A DNA stretch of 64,000 nt, from contig JADZBP010000129.1 in NCBI GenBank assembly GCA_020852055.1, forward strand, positions 1 to 64,000, given 5' to 3'. The stretch comes from Candidatus Latescibacterota bacterium. GTDB lineage: Bacteria > Latescibacterota > UBA2968 > UBA8231. The translations under genes were made by a program, and so were the position numbers. Shown here piece by piece: positions 1-8,164 of this stretch (its first letter is position 1; each line of letters opens with the position of its first letter). The notes under the pieces are model-generated. The model saw only the letters and a list, made by a program, of their open reading frames with translations. It searched no databases and had not been told where the DNA came from.

Positions 1-342
1 GGTCTGCGCGCCCCCGAGTATGGGTTCGGCGATATTCTCAACGTGAAACGCGGCGCTCAGTTGGTGGGCGAGAAGATGCAATACGACGTGATCGCCGGCC
101 CGCTGGGACAGGCCGTGACCCACACCGAGATTCCGGTCTTCTTCTTCCTCGGCCGCCACGACTACACCACACCCGCGCCGCTGGCCGCGGCGTATTTCGG
201 GCAACTGAGCGCCCCGCTCAAAGGTCTGGTTTGGTTCGAGGACTCAGCCCACTTCCCCTTCTTCGAGGAACCTGACCGCTGCCGCTCCGAACTGGTCCAG
301 GCCTGGCAGATGGCCGACTCCTTCTGGGCGAGCCGCAGGTGA
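1..342 (+). CDS. alpha/beta hydrolase, C-terminal fragment (5' end outside window)
   Basis: Frame open from base 1; 'IPVFFFLGRHDYTTPAPLAAAYFGQL...LVWFEDSAHFPFFEEPDRC' carries the Asp and His regions typical of the alpha/beta hydrolase C-terminus. Confidence 0.8.
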   Translation, partial: GLRAPEYGFGDILNVKRGAQLVGEKMQYDVIAGPLGQAVTHTEIPVFFFLGRHDYTTPAPLAAAYFGQLSAPLKGLVWFEDSAHFPFFEEPDRCRSELVQAWQMADSFWASRR

Positions 343-374
343 AGGGCAGCGGGTCGCTCGCCGGGGCTCCGCGG

Positions 375-1259
375 TCAATCGCGCTGCAGCCAGCCCGGCA
401 ACTCCACGGACGCCGAGATCGCCCAGGCCCGCAGATAGAGCCCGGCGGTGAGGGCTGCCGCGGCGCGGGATCGTTCCTCGGCAAAGGCCCGCACCCGCGC
501 TGATTCCGGGTGGTCCAACTCCCCTTCCAACGCATAGACCGAATCGACCAGCCCGTTGCTGGCCTGCAACTGGGCCAGGATCAGGGGCATCAGACTGTCG
601 CCGGTGACCGGGGCCAGGCCTTTCGCCAGCTCTGCCGGGTCCAGCTTCAGCTTCTCCGGCAGGGCGTCCACCTTTTCGTGGATGCCACTGCGCGGGGATT
701 TTCCGTCCACCCCCGCCCGCCCGTCGTAGTGCAGCGTGGTGTGCAGGGGCTGGCACAGATCCTCGGCGTAGTGGGCCAGGTGGCCGGCGGCGGTCAGGCA
801 TTCGGACTGGACCAGGGTATTGGCCGGCCAGCGGCGGTGCTGGGCAAAGGCCAGGGCCAGCCTTTCGGTCCACTCGGCCACCGCGTAGGGCGCCGTGCCC
901 ACCTGGGCCGGGTCCTGGCCGGCGGCGGCGCAGAGTTTGAGGAAATCGTAGCGCTGGTCGGGCAGCGCCTTGCCGCCCAGCAATTCCAGATCGAGGAAAT
1001 GCTCACCGCGGCCGGCGCTGCGCAGGTGGCTCAGCGCCGGGTTGCGTTCGGCGTCCGGCACCGGCGCCAGGCGCGCCATCGCCTCTGCCCCCTGGCGGAA
1101 GAACTCGGGCATCTCCCCCGGCAGCGCCTGCACCGCGGCGCGGGTGATCAGGGCATGCCCCCCGGCCCACCAACCCCAGGCCGGCGCCCCGCAGGCCAGC
1201 AGGACCAGCCCCACTGCCCCGGCCCGGACCACCAACCAGTCCCTCCGATTTATCGCCAT
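375..1259 (-). CDS. S1/P1 nuclease / zinc-dependent phospholipase C-like secreted protein
   Basis: Signal peptide-like N-terminus (MAINRRDWLVVRAGAVGLVLLACGAPAWG), 'WWAGGHALITRAA', 'HLAHYAEDLCQPLHTT' His/Asp metal ligand pattern. Confidence 0.75.
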   Translation of the reverse strand: MAINRRDWLVVRAGAVGLVLLACGAPAWGWWAGGHALITRAAVQALPGEMPEFFRQGAEAMARLAPVPDAERNPALSHLRSAGRGEHFLDLELLGGKALPDQRYDFLKLCAAAGQDPAQVGTAPYAVAEWTERLALAFAQHRRWPANTLVQSECLTAAGHLAHYAEDLCQPLHTTLHYDGRAGVDGKSPRSGIHEKVDALPEKLKLDPAELAKGLAPVTGDSLMPLILAQLQASNGLVDSVYALEGELDHPESARVRAFAEERSRAAAALTAGLYLRAWAISASVELPGWLQRD

Positions 1260-1282
1260 GATGCACTCCTCATGTTTTTGGT

Positions 1283-1310
1283 TTGACACTTGGCTTCGGC
1301 CATATATGTT
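1283..1310 (+). promoter_or_regulatory. putative sigma70-type promoter for peroxiredoxin gene
   Basis: TTGACA at 1283-1288, 16 bp spacer, TATGTT at 1305-1310, about 40 bp before ATG at 1352. Confidence 0.45.
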
Positions 1311-1351
1311 AAGGACATCCTTTCCCACCACCAACCTCAGAGAGGTGTCCT

Positions 1352-1987
1352 ATGGCCATACGCCTCGGCGACGAAGCCCCCGATTTCTCGGCCCAGACCA
1401 CCGAAGGCCAGATCAACTTCCACCAGTGGATCGGCGATCACTGGGCGGTGCTCTTCTCCCACCCTGCCGACTATACCCCGGTCTGCACCACCGAGTTGGG
1501 CGCGGTGGCCAAACTCAAACCCGAGTTCGACCAGCGCGGGGTGAAGGTCGTCGGCCTGAGTGTGGACGCGGTGGATTCACACCTGGGCTGGATTCGGGAC
1601 ATCAACGAGACCCAGCAGACCACCGTCAACTTCCCCATCATCGCCGATCCGGAGCGCCGGATCGCCCAACTCTACGACATGATCCACCCCAACGCCCTCA
1701 ACAACATGACCGTGCGCTCGGTTTTTGTCATCGGCCCGGACAAGAGGGTCAAGCTGACCCTGACCTACCCCGCCTCCACCGGCCGCAACTTCGACGAATT
1801 GCTCCGGGTGATCGACTCCCTGCAACTGACGGCCAAATTCAGCGTCGCCACCCCGGCCAACTGGCGCGAGGGGGATGACTGCATCATCTCCCCCAGCGTC
1901 TCCGACGCCGACGCCGCCCAGCGTTTCCCCAAAGGCTTCCAGCGCCTCAAACCCTACCTGCGGGTGACCCCCCAACCTGACCGGTGA
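1352..1987 (+). CDS. peroxiredoxin (1-Cys/Prx6-type AhpC/TSA family)
   Basis: 'LFSHPADYTPVCTTELG' catalytic motif; long C-terminal domain typical of Prx6 class. Confidence 0.93.
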   Translation: MAIRLGDEAPDFSAQTTEGQINFHQWIGDHWAVLFSHPADYTPVCTTELGAVAKLKPEFDQRGVKVVGLSVDAVDSHLGWIRDINETQQTTVNFPIIADPERRIAQLYDMIHPNALNNMTVRSVFVIGPDKRVKLTLTYPASTGRNFDELLRVIDSLQLTAKFSVATPANWREGDDCIISPSVSDADAAQRFPKGFQRLKPYLRVTPQPDR

Positions 1988-2009
1988 CCTGGTACGGGGC
2001 AGGAACTGG

Positions 2010-2042
2010 CCGGGCGGGGCACACCCTGCCCGGTTTTTTTAT
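2010..2042 (+). terminator. rho-independent terminator downstream of peroxiredoxin
   Basis: ccgggcgggg-caca-ccctgcccgg stem followed by a T run. Confidence 0.9.
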
Positions 2043-2065
2043 TTTCTAGCGGATCGGAAGGAGGG

Positions 2066-3112
2066 ATGGAGATGGCCCGTCAGAAGAAGCTGCGTTTTGC
2101 GGTGTTGGGCATGGCGCACGACCACGTATGGAGCTTCGTCAAACACCCCCCCGAGGCCGCCCAGTTGGTCGGCGGGGCGGACCCGGACCCCGGCCTGCGC
2201 GCCCGCTTCGGCAAACAAACCGGCTGCCAGCAGCTCTTTGCGGATTACGAGGAGTTGCTCGATCAGGTGAAACCGGATGCAGCGGCGGTCTTCACCGCCA
2301 CCACGCACCACGCCGACCTGGTGGCGCTGTGCGCTGCCCGCGGCATCCATACCCTGATCGAAAAACCCATGGCCGCCACCCTGGAGCAGGCCGACCGCAT
2401 GGTCCTGGCGGCGCGCCGGGCCGGCACCCGCCTGATGGTCAACTGGCCCACGGCCTGGTCCCCCACCATCCACACCGCCCTGCGCCTGGTGCGCGAGGGC
2501 CGGATCGGCAAGGTGTGGCAACTGACCTGGAGGGGTGGTCATGCCGGCCCCGACCAGATCGGCTGCTCACCGCAATTCCAGGCCTTTCTCTTCGACCAGG
2601 AACTCAACGGCGCCGGGGCCTTCAACGACTACTGCGGCTATGGCGCGGGCCTGTGCCTGCTCTTTCTGGGGGGGCCGCCCCACAGCGTGGTGGGCATGGC
2701 CGGCCGGCTGGTCAAGACCCACCTGGCGGTGGACGACAACGGCATCCTGCTCCTGCGCTACCCCCACGCCATCTGCCGGCTGGAGATGACCTGGACCGAG
2801 GCCGTGTCGGGCCGGCCGGCCCACGACATCGTCCTCTATGGCACCGAAGGCACCCTGGTGATCGGCGCCGAGGTATGGCTCTACACCCGCAAGAAACCCG
2901 AGGGCAGTTGTGTGCCCCTCGACGACCTGCCCCGCGGCGAACGCGACCCCCTCGAGTATTTTGCCCGCTGCGTGCAGAAGGGCGAGGACCCGCAGGGCCT
3001 GTGTAACCCGGACCTGAGCCGAGCCACCCAGGAGATCATGGAAGCGGGCCTGCGTTCGGCCACCAGCGGGCGGGAGATCGCCCTGCCCATCGAGGACCAC
3101 TTCTTCCGCTGA
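2066..3112 (+). CDS. Gfo/Idh/MocA family oxidoreductase
   Basis: N-terminal Rossmann 'FAVLGMAHDHVWSF', 'HTLIEKPMAATLEQADRM' (EKP motif). Confidence 0.9.
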   Translation: MEMARQKKLRFAVLGMAHDHVWSFVKHPPEAAQLVGGADPDPGLRARFGKQTGCQQLFADYEELLDQVKPDAAAVFTATTHHADLVALCAARGIHTLIEKPMAATLEQADRMVLAARRAGTRLMVNWPTAWSPTIHTALRLVREGRIGKVWQLTWRGGHAGPDQIGCSPQFQAFLFDQELNGAGAFNDYCGYGAGLCLLFLGGPPHSVVGMAGRLVKTHLAVDDNGILLLRYPHAICRLEMTWTEAVSGRPAHDIVLYGTEGTLVIGAEVWLYTRKKPEGSCVPLDDLPRGERDPLEYFARCVQKGEDPQGLCNPDLSRATQEIMEAGLRSATSGREIALPIEDHFFR

Positions 3113-3120
3113 GCAAGAAC

Positions 3121-3155
3121 CGGCCCCCTGCGCCCGGCCAGGCCGCAGGGGGCCG
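3121..3155. terminator. strong hairpin between convergent genes (possible bidirectional terminator)
   Basis: Perfect 12 bp arms cggccccctgcg (3121-3132) / cgcagggggccg (3144-3155); no T tract. Confidence 0.45.
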
Positions 3156-3160
3156 TCGGC

Positions 3161-3538
3161 TCACCCGCAGGTGCCGTCCTTGCGCTGGTGCAGCCAGATA
3201 CGGTTCCCATCCGGGTCGGCGATCATCACCATATTACACACCGGCGTGTCGTGCGGGCCCGAAACCACCTGCACCCCCTTGGCCTGCAGTTCAGCCAGGC
3301 TGGCCTGCACATCCTCCACCGCCAAAGCCACTACCCCTCCCCCCTGGATGCCGGGCCGGGACGGGGTGCCATGGGGCGGACCGATCAGCGCCAGCGTCGT
3401 CCCGCCCACCGCAAATTCGATCCACTGCCCCTCGTAGTTTTCCTCGACGCTCAACCCCAGGATGCCGCAGTAAAAGGCCAGCGCCTTGTCCATGTCGGCG
3501 ACGCCGTACATGAAGAAATCCACCGCTTTGATCTGCAT
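3161..3538 (-). CDS. VOC family (glyoxalase/bleomycin resistance-like) protein
   Basis: 'FFMYGVADMDKALAFYCGILGL...MVMIADPDGNRIWLHQR'. Confidence 0.88.
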   Translation of the reverse strand: MQIKAVDFFMYGVADMDKALAFYCGILGLSVEENYEGQWIEFAVGGTTLALIGPPHGTPSRPGIQGGGVVALAVEDVQASLAELQAKGVQVVSGPHDTPVCNMVMIADPDGNRIWLHQRKDGTCG

Positions 3539-3571
3539 CTCGTCCTCCTTTTCAGGTGATGGTTGGCCGAC

Positions 3572-4777
3572 TCAGGCCCGGAGTGCCCGCCGCAGCGCCG
3601 CCCGAGCCCCGGCAGGTCGGGACTCGTCCACGAGCACCTCGCTGCAGCCGTGGTATGCGGCAAAGGCGCGCAACCGGGCCGCCAGCGCCGGGTAGAAGGC
3701 TTCGTCGGCCCGGAAGCCGGGCTCGAGGGCCAGCGCCTTCACCCGGAACACCCCTTCCCGCCTTTCGGCCTTGGGGTCGAGGCGGCCCACCAGTTCGTCG
3801 CCCCAGAGGATGGGCAGGGTGAAGTACCCGTACTGGCGCTTCGGTGCCGGGGTATAACATTCGATGCGATAGTCGAAACCAAAAAAGGCCGCGGTGCGCC
3901 GCCGGTCGATGACCAGATTGTCGAAGGGGGAAAGCAGGTGCAGCTGACGCCGCCGGGGCCGGGGCGCGCTGAGCAGCGGCTTGGCGGCGAAAAAGGCCTC
4001 CTTCTCCAGCCCTTCGATCTGCACGGCGACGGCCTCACCCGCCTCGCGCAACTCGGCCAGGGCCCGGGCCACCCGCCGGGCATCACTCAACCCCTCGTCC
4101 TTCTGTTTGGCGGTGGTCAACCCCAGGCTCTGCAGCGCCCGGCGGGCGACACAGCCGGCGCTTTCGTCGGCACGGGGCAACGAGGTGTCGAGCCCGGCCG
4201 GCAGCACCCGCTCGCTCAGATCGTACAGGCGCTGGAAATTGCGCCGGCGCGAGATCATGAGTTTGCCGGTCCAGAACAGGTACTCCAGCGCCCGCTTGGC
4301 CGGCTTCCAATCCCACCACGGCCCGCGCCCTTCGCCCTGGTCTTCGAAATCGGCGGTGCCCAGAGGTCCTTCGGCGGCAATGCGGGCCAGCACCTTTTTG
4401 GCGAGGGTGTGATTCTCGGCCAGCCAGTGGCGCGCCCGGTGCTCTTGGGCGTAGTAGCGGATCCTGGGCAGGTAGAACCGGTAGTCCCGCATCGGCAGGT
4501 ACGCCGCGGCATGGGCCCAGTACTCGAAGACCCGCCGGTCGCGGCTGAGCAGGTCGTCGAGGTAGCCGGCGGCGTACCCGGGAAAACGGGTCCAGATCAC
4601 GTGGTGGTGCGCCCGTTCGATCACGGCGATGGTGTCGATCTGCACGTACCCCAGGCGTTCGACCACCTGGGCCGCCCCTTCGGTCCCCGCCGGCAGTTTC
4701 CAGTTGCCGCCCAACCCCTGGGCCATCACCAGCAGACGGCGCGCTTCGGCGCGCGACAAAACCAGGCCCCCACTCAT
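3572..4777 (-). CDS. winged-helix protein of the YcaQ/AlkZ (HTH_42) DNA glycosylase family
   Basis: 'LSRAEARRLLVMAQGL...VVERLGYVQIDTIAVIERAHHHVIWTRFPGY', '...VFEYWAHAAAYLPM', '...NLVIDRRRTAAFFGFDYRIECYTP'. Confidence 0.85.
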   Translation of the reverse strand: MSGGLVLSRAEARRLLVMAQGLGGNWKLPAGTEGAAQVVERLGYVQIDTIAVIERAHHHVIWTRFPGYAAGYLDDLLSRDRRVFEYWAHAAAYLPMRDYRFYLPRIRYYAQEHRARHWLAENHTLAKKVLARIAAEGPLGTADFEDQGEGRGPWWDWKPAKRALEYLFWTGKLMISRRRNFQRLYDLSERVLPAGLDTSLPRADESAGCVARRALQSLGLTTAKQKDEGLSDARRVARALAELREAGEAVAVQIEGLEKEAFFAAKPLLSAPRPRRRQLHLLSPFDNLVIDRRRTAAFFGFDYRIECYTPAPKRQYGYFTLPILWGDELVGRLDPKAERREGVFRVKALALEPGFRADEAFYPALAARLRAFAAYHGCSEVLVDESRPAGARAALRRALRA

Positions 4778-6252
4778 GGGACCAGCTTCGGCAGCAGGGG
4801 GCCCTGCGCGCGCGGGCGGCCCACCAGCTGGGGCAGGTACCGGTCTAGCAACCAGACCACTGGCAGACACCCTGCCAGCGATAGCAGGGTAACCGCCGTA
4901 CATCCGAGCAGGATGATCCACGGGGTAGGTGGCAGGCCCAGGGCATGGACCATGGGCACATTGAGGAAGTCGAAGAAGATCCCGTTCAGCCCCATGAGCA
5001 CCAGGGAATGGCGGCCGACGTACTGGATGACCGACCAACTGGGCAGCAGGCGGGCCAGCCCGATGGCGGCCAGACACCCGAACACCGCCGTGACGGTGAA
5101 ATAGACCAGATCGCCGTGTTGGGAAAGGTTGACCAGCACCACCGGCTTGAAGATCCGCGAGCCCGGATTCAGGTCGAAGGTGAACCACAGGACCGCCGTT
5201 GCTCCCAGGAAGAGCAACCACCCCGACCACCTCCCCACGCCCCGGCTCAGCACCTCAGTGCGGCGCAGCCAGTACCCTCCCAGGTAGAAGGCATAAAGAA
5301 AGACACTCTCGCGCACGAACCAGATATCCTTCCCCCAGCCCTCCATGTCCCTCGTGAGCCACCAGCCGGCGGCGAAGAAGAGCGGCATGGCCAGGGCGAT
5401 GCGGCCGGGTGTCGGCAGGAACCGCACCATCAGGTAGTGGTAGAATTCGAGGGTGAAGAGGCAGATCAGGAACCACACCGGCACGTTGAACTCGGTGTAC
5501 CCTTTCAGGGTCATCAGGGCTTTGCGGCCCCAATCACCCAGGGGAGAGTCCTCGTCCTCGAACCATTCGGGGAAGCACACCCGAAAGTAGAGCCCGATCT
5601 GGAACCGCCGCACCTCGTCGGGGGAGGCCCCCGGCATACCCGCAGCCAATCGCTCCTGGTCTTCGGCGGCCACCTTGATGCCGGCCAGATCTGCGGCAGT
5701 GAAAAGACCGGGACGGGCCAACTCCTCGTTGAGGGCCTCGACCACCGCGTTGCGGCCCGTCTCGTCGAGGCTGTCCCCGGCCGCACAGCGGGCCAGCAGG
5801 GCCTGCGCCGGAGCGGGCAGCCCTTCCCAAAGGCGCCGGCGCGCCGGCGACTGCTCACCCTCGGCCGGTGGACTGAGGCGCCGGCCCAGGTCCGGCCAGT
5901 CGTCGACGTACTGTGCCTTCAGCCGTTCCGGTTCCCATCCCCCTTGGTCGAAAAGCGCGAAGAGGGGCATCAGCAACACCGAAAAGAAGAGCACCGGCAG
6001 CAGCCGCGAAGCCGCCTGCCGTTTCAGGAACGCACCGAGGGCCGGCAACTCGGGCGCGGTGCGGGCCAGGAAACCGGCCAGCACGATAAAGAGGGGCACG
6101 TGGAAGGCGTAGATCAGCTTCTGTTGTGCCAGGGCGGCCTGGTTGCCCAGATCGTAGACCCTTTCGACGAAATGCCCGTAGAAGATGAGAAACATGCCAC
6201 AGGCCTTGGCGGAGTCCAGCCACTCCAGGCGGGGACGCGCGGGGTGCTCCAT
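4774..6252 (-). CDS. acyltransferase-3 (OafA/YrhL-like) integral membrane acyltransferase with large soluble insertion
   Basis: 'RLEWLDSAKACGMFLIFYGHF' N-terminal motif, multiple hydrophobic segments; 4 bp overlap with downstream gene. Confidence 0.8.
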   Translation of the reverse strand: MEHPARPRLEWLDSAKACGMFLIFYGHFVERVYDLGNQAALAQQKLIYAFHVPLFIVLAGFLARTAPELPALGAFLKRQAASRLLPVLFFSVLLMPLFALFDQGGWEPERLKAQYVDDWPDLGRRLSPPAEGEQSPARRRLWEGLPAPAQALLARCAAGDSLDETGRNAVVEALNEELARPGLFTAADLAGIKVAAEDQERLAAGMPGASPDEVRRFQIGLYFRVCFPEWFEDEDSPLGDWGRKALMTLKGYTEFNVPVWFLICLFTLEFYHYLMVRFLPTPGRIALAMPLFFAAGWWLTRDMEGWGKDIWFVRESVFLYAFYLGGYWLRRTEVLSRGVGRWSGWLLFLGATAVLWFTFDLNPGSRIFKPVVLVNLSQHGDLVYFTVTAVFGCLAAIGLARLLPSWSVIQYVGRHSLVLMGLNGIFFDFLNVPMVHALGLPPTPWIILLGCTAVTLLSLAGCLPVVWLLDRYLPQLVGRPRAQGPLLPKLVP

Positions 6253-6641
6253 CTCGGTTTTCCTCGTTGCGGGGAGAGATCCGGCTCGGGGTTTCTACCC
6301 ACAAAGTAGGACAGAGCCGCAGCGCCAGAAAGAGCCCGCACCCACCCTGGCCCTCAACTCAACACCTCCCCCGAAACTCGTTGGCGAAGAACGGGGGGTT
6401 CAATCCCAGCTTTTCCTGATGGGCGGCCGAAACCCGCGCGATGATCTGCATGGTGGTGGATTGGGCCTCTTGCGCCGGCACCTGCGGCCCGAGGGGTCGG
6501 GATCGCAGCGACTGCGCCCCGGGGTACGGCCCTGAGGCGAACAGGGATGTCAGCCGCACCACCCAGCCCCCGGGTATAGCCATCCCGGCACGGTTTTCCA
6601 TCTGGCGGATCTCCTCGGTATTTTTGGCTCTGGGATGGACT

Positions 6642-7019
6642 TCAGATCTGCTGCCCGAAGCAGAAACACACCCCGTAGGGCTCGCGGGCAAAACAGACGC
6701 GGTACTGCTTGCCCTCGTGTTGATCCACCCGGATGGCCGTGGGCTCTATACCTTTGGCTTCAAGTTCCCGCCGCAGGCCCTCAACATCGGAGACCGCGAA
6801 GTAGCAGCTGGCCTGTTCGGGGTCCTGCCCGTTCTCGGCCAGGCCGATCCGCGCCTCGTCGCGCTGCAGCACCGCCCGCCCTTCCTCCCGGCTCACCAGG
6901 ACAAAACCCAGGACCAGGGTATAGTAGCCGATGGCCGGCCCCAGGTGTTTGACCGGCAGGTTGGCGACATCGGTATCGCCGATGGGGAAAGCCCCCTTGA
7001 AGTGCACGGTTCCGCTCAT
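6642..7019 (-). CDS. VOC family protein
   Basis: 'HLGPAIGYYTLVLGFVLVSREEGRAVLQRDEARIGLAEN...CYFAVSDVEGLRRELEAKG'. Confidence 0.75.
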   Translation of the reverse strand: MSGTVHFKGAFPIGDTDVANLPVKHLGPAIGYYTLVLGFVLVSREEGRAVLQRDEARIGLAENGQDPEQASCYFAVSDVEGLRRELEAKGIEPTAIRVDQHEGKQYRVCFAREPYGVCFCFGQQI

Positions 7020-7041
7020 CTCGCGCTCCGGTGTGGGGGGA

Positions 7042-7476
7042 TCAGAAAGGCAGTTCGGCGGCCACTTCCTCGACCGCCTCACCGGCAGCCGGGCGCGATT
7101 CCTGCCGGGCATAGGAAAGGTCCATCTCGGCCGGGCCGCTGGGGGAATCCAAAAGCTGCAGGTCGCTGACCACCACCTCGGTCATGTAGTGGCGCTGGCC
7201 TTTGACATCCTCCCAGCTGCGGGTCTGGAGTTTGCCCTCCACATAGACCCGGCTGCCGCGCCGCAGGTACTGGCCGGCGATCTCGGCCAGCCGGCGCCAC
7301 AGCACCAGCCTATGCCATTCCGTCCTTTCGCGGCGTTCGCCGCCCTTGTCGATCCAGGTGTCGCTGGTGGCGAGACTGACGGTGACCACCTGGGTGCCGG
7401 ACGGGGTGAAACGGGTTTCGGGATCGGCCCCGAGGTTGCCGAGCAGGATCACCTTGTTGACGCTGTTCCGGGACAT
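7042..7476 (-). CDS. ssb: single-stranded DNA-binding protein
   Basis: '[35 protein letters not shown]...[39 protein letters not shown]', acidic tail ending ELPF. Confidence 0.95.
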   Translation of the reverse strand: MSRNSVNKVILLGNLGADPETRFTPSGTQVVTVSLATSDTWIDKGGERRERTEWHRLVLWRRLAEIAGQYLRRGSRVYVEGKLQTRSWEDVKGQRHYMTEVVVSDLQLLDSPSGPAEMDLSYARQESRPAAGEAVEEVAAELPF

Positions 7477-7606
7477 GGCGCTTTTCCTTTCTGCGCTTGG
7501 GGGGCACTGCGGGCGCCGAGTATCGGCGCTGTCCCAAAGTAATCGGGACGAAGGGCGCCCCTGTTACGATAATGCGGCATTTTGGTCGCCCGGGGTGGGC
7601 CCGGCA

Positions 7607-7804
7607 TCATTCTTCCGAGTCGGCGAGGAAACCCCGGCGCCGCTGGTGGTGCTCGCGCTTGCGGCTCTGTGGGGTGGCGATGCCGAACCGGCGACAGAGG
7701 CGGCCGAAACTGCCCGGGGCGATGCCCAGGGCCTGCCCGGCGTCGCGGTTGCTGGCGTACATCCGGGCGGCGCGTTCGATGCGTTCCTTGTCGATCTTGT
7801 TCAT
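7607..7804 (-). CDS. small helix-turn-helix-like basic protein (65 aa)
   Basis: 'IERAARMYASNRDAGQALGIAPGSFGRLCRRFGI' predicted HTH; located between ssb and an upstream promoter on the same strand. Confidence 0.6.
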   Translation of the reverse strand: MNKIDKERIERAARMYASNRDAGQALGIAPGSFGRLCRRFGIATPQSRKREHHQRRRGFLADSEE

Positions 7805-7821
7805 GGCTTCCTCCTCCCTGT

Positions 7822-8001
7822 TCAGGCGAGATGGTCGATGAAATGCAGGCTGGTGATGATCAGGATCCCGGCCAGCAGCGGCGGCCCCACCAGATGGGTC
7901 AACCGGGCCAGGCTGTACAACGCGCTCACCACCCCCACCGCGATGCCGTAGAGCAGCCCGTTTTCGGCCAGTTCCCGCCGCCAGGACTTGTGCTCTGCCA
8001 T
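7822..8001 (-). CDS. small membrane protein (59 aa), absent from the supplied ORF track
   Basis: My translation: MAEHKSWRRELAENGLLYGIAVGVVSALYSLARLTHLVGPPLLAGILIITSLHFIDHLA*; two hydrophobic segments, GGAGG-type RBS, directly downstream of a consensus promoter. Confidence 0.6.
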   Translation of the reverse strand: MAEHKSWRRELAENGLLYGIAVGVVSALYSLARLTHLVGPPLLAGILIITSLHFIDHLA

Positions 8002-8065
8002 GGGTGCATCCTCCGTGAAATGAGGTCCTGAGACCTTAGGTACGTACTGCGATTAGGTATACATT

Positions 8066-8094
8066 AGTATACTAAACGAATGTGCAGATGTCAA
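8066..8094 (-). promoter_or_regulatory. consensus sigma70 promoter with putative LexA-like operator in spacer
   Basis: On minus strand TTGACA - 17 bp - TATACT; spacer CTGCACATTCGTTTAG (8072-8087) nearly identical to that at 47219-47234. Confidence 0.75.
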
Positions 8095-8100
8095 GAAAAA

Positions 8101-8136
8101 AGAGAGGGCCGCGCTATTTTCTCCGCGGCCCTCTCT
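8101..8136 (-). terminator. rho-independent terminator of the 8165-9721 minus-strand gene
   Basis: Perfect 13 bp arms agagagggccgcg / cgcggccctctct, followed on minus strand by TTTTTCTT. Confidence 0.85.
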
Positions 8137-8164
8137 ACTTATTGATTATTAACGCTTTATAGGA

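Noticed and set aside
6253-6640. ORFs in the ~390 bp gap between acyltransferase and VOC genes (6359..6691 -, 6185..6535 +)
   Set aside because: No recognisable domain, no RBS, biased composition; treated as intergenic
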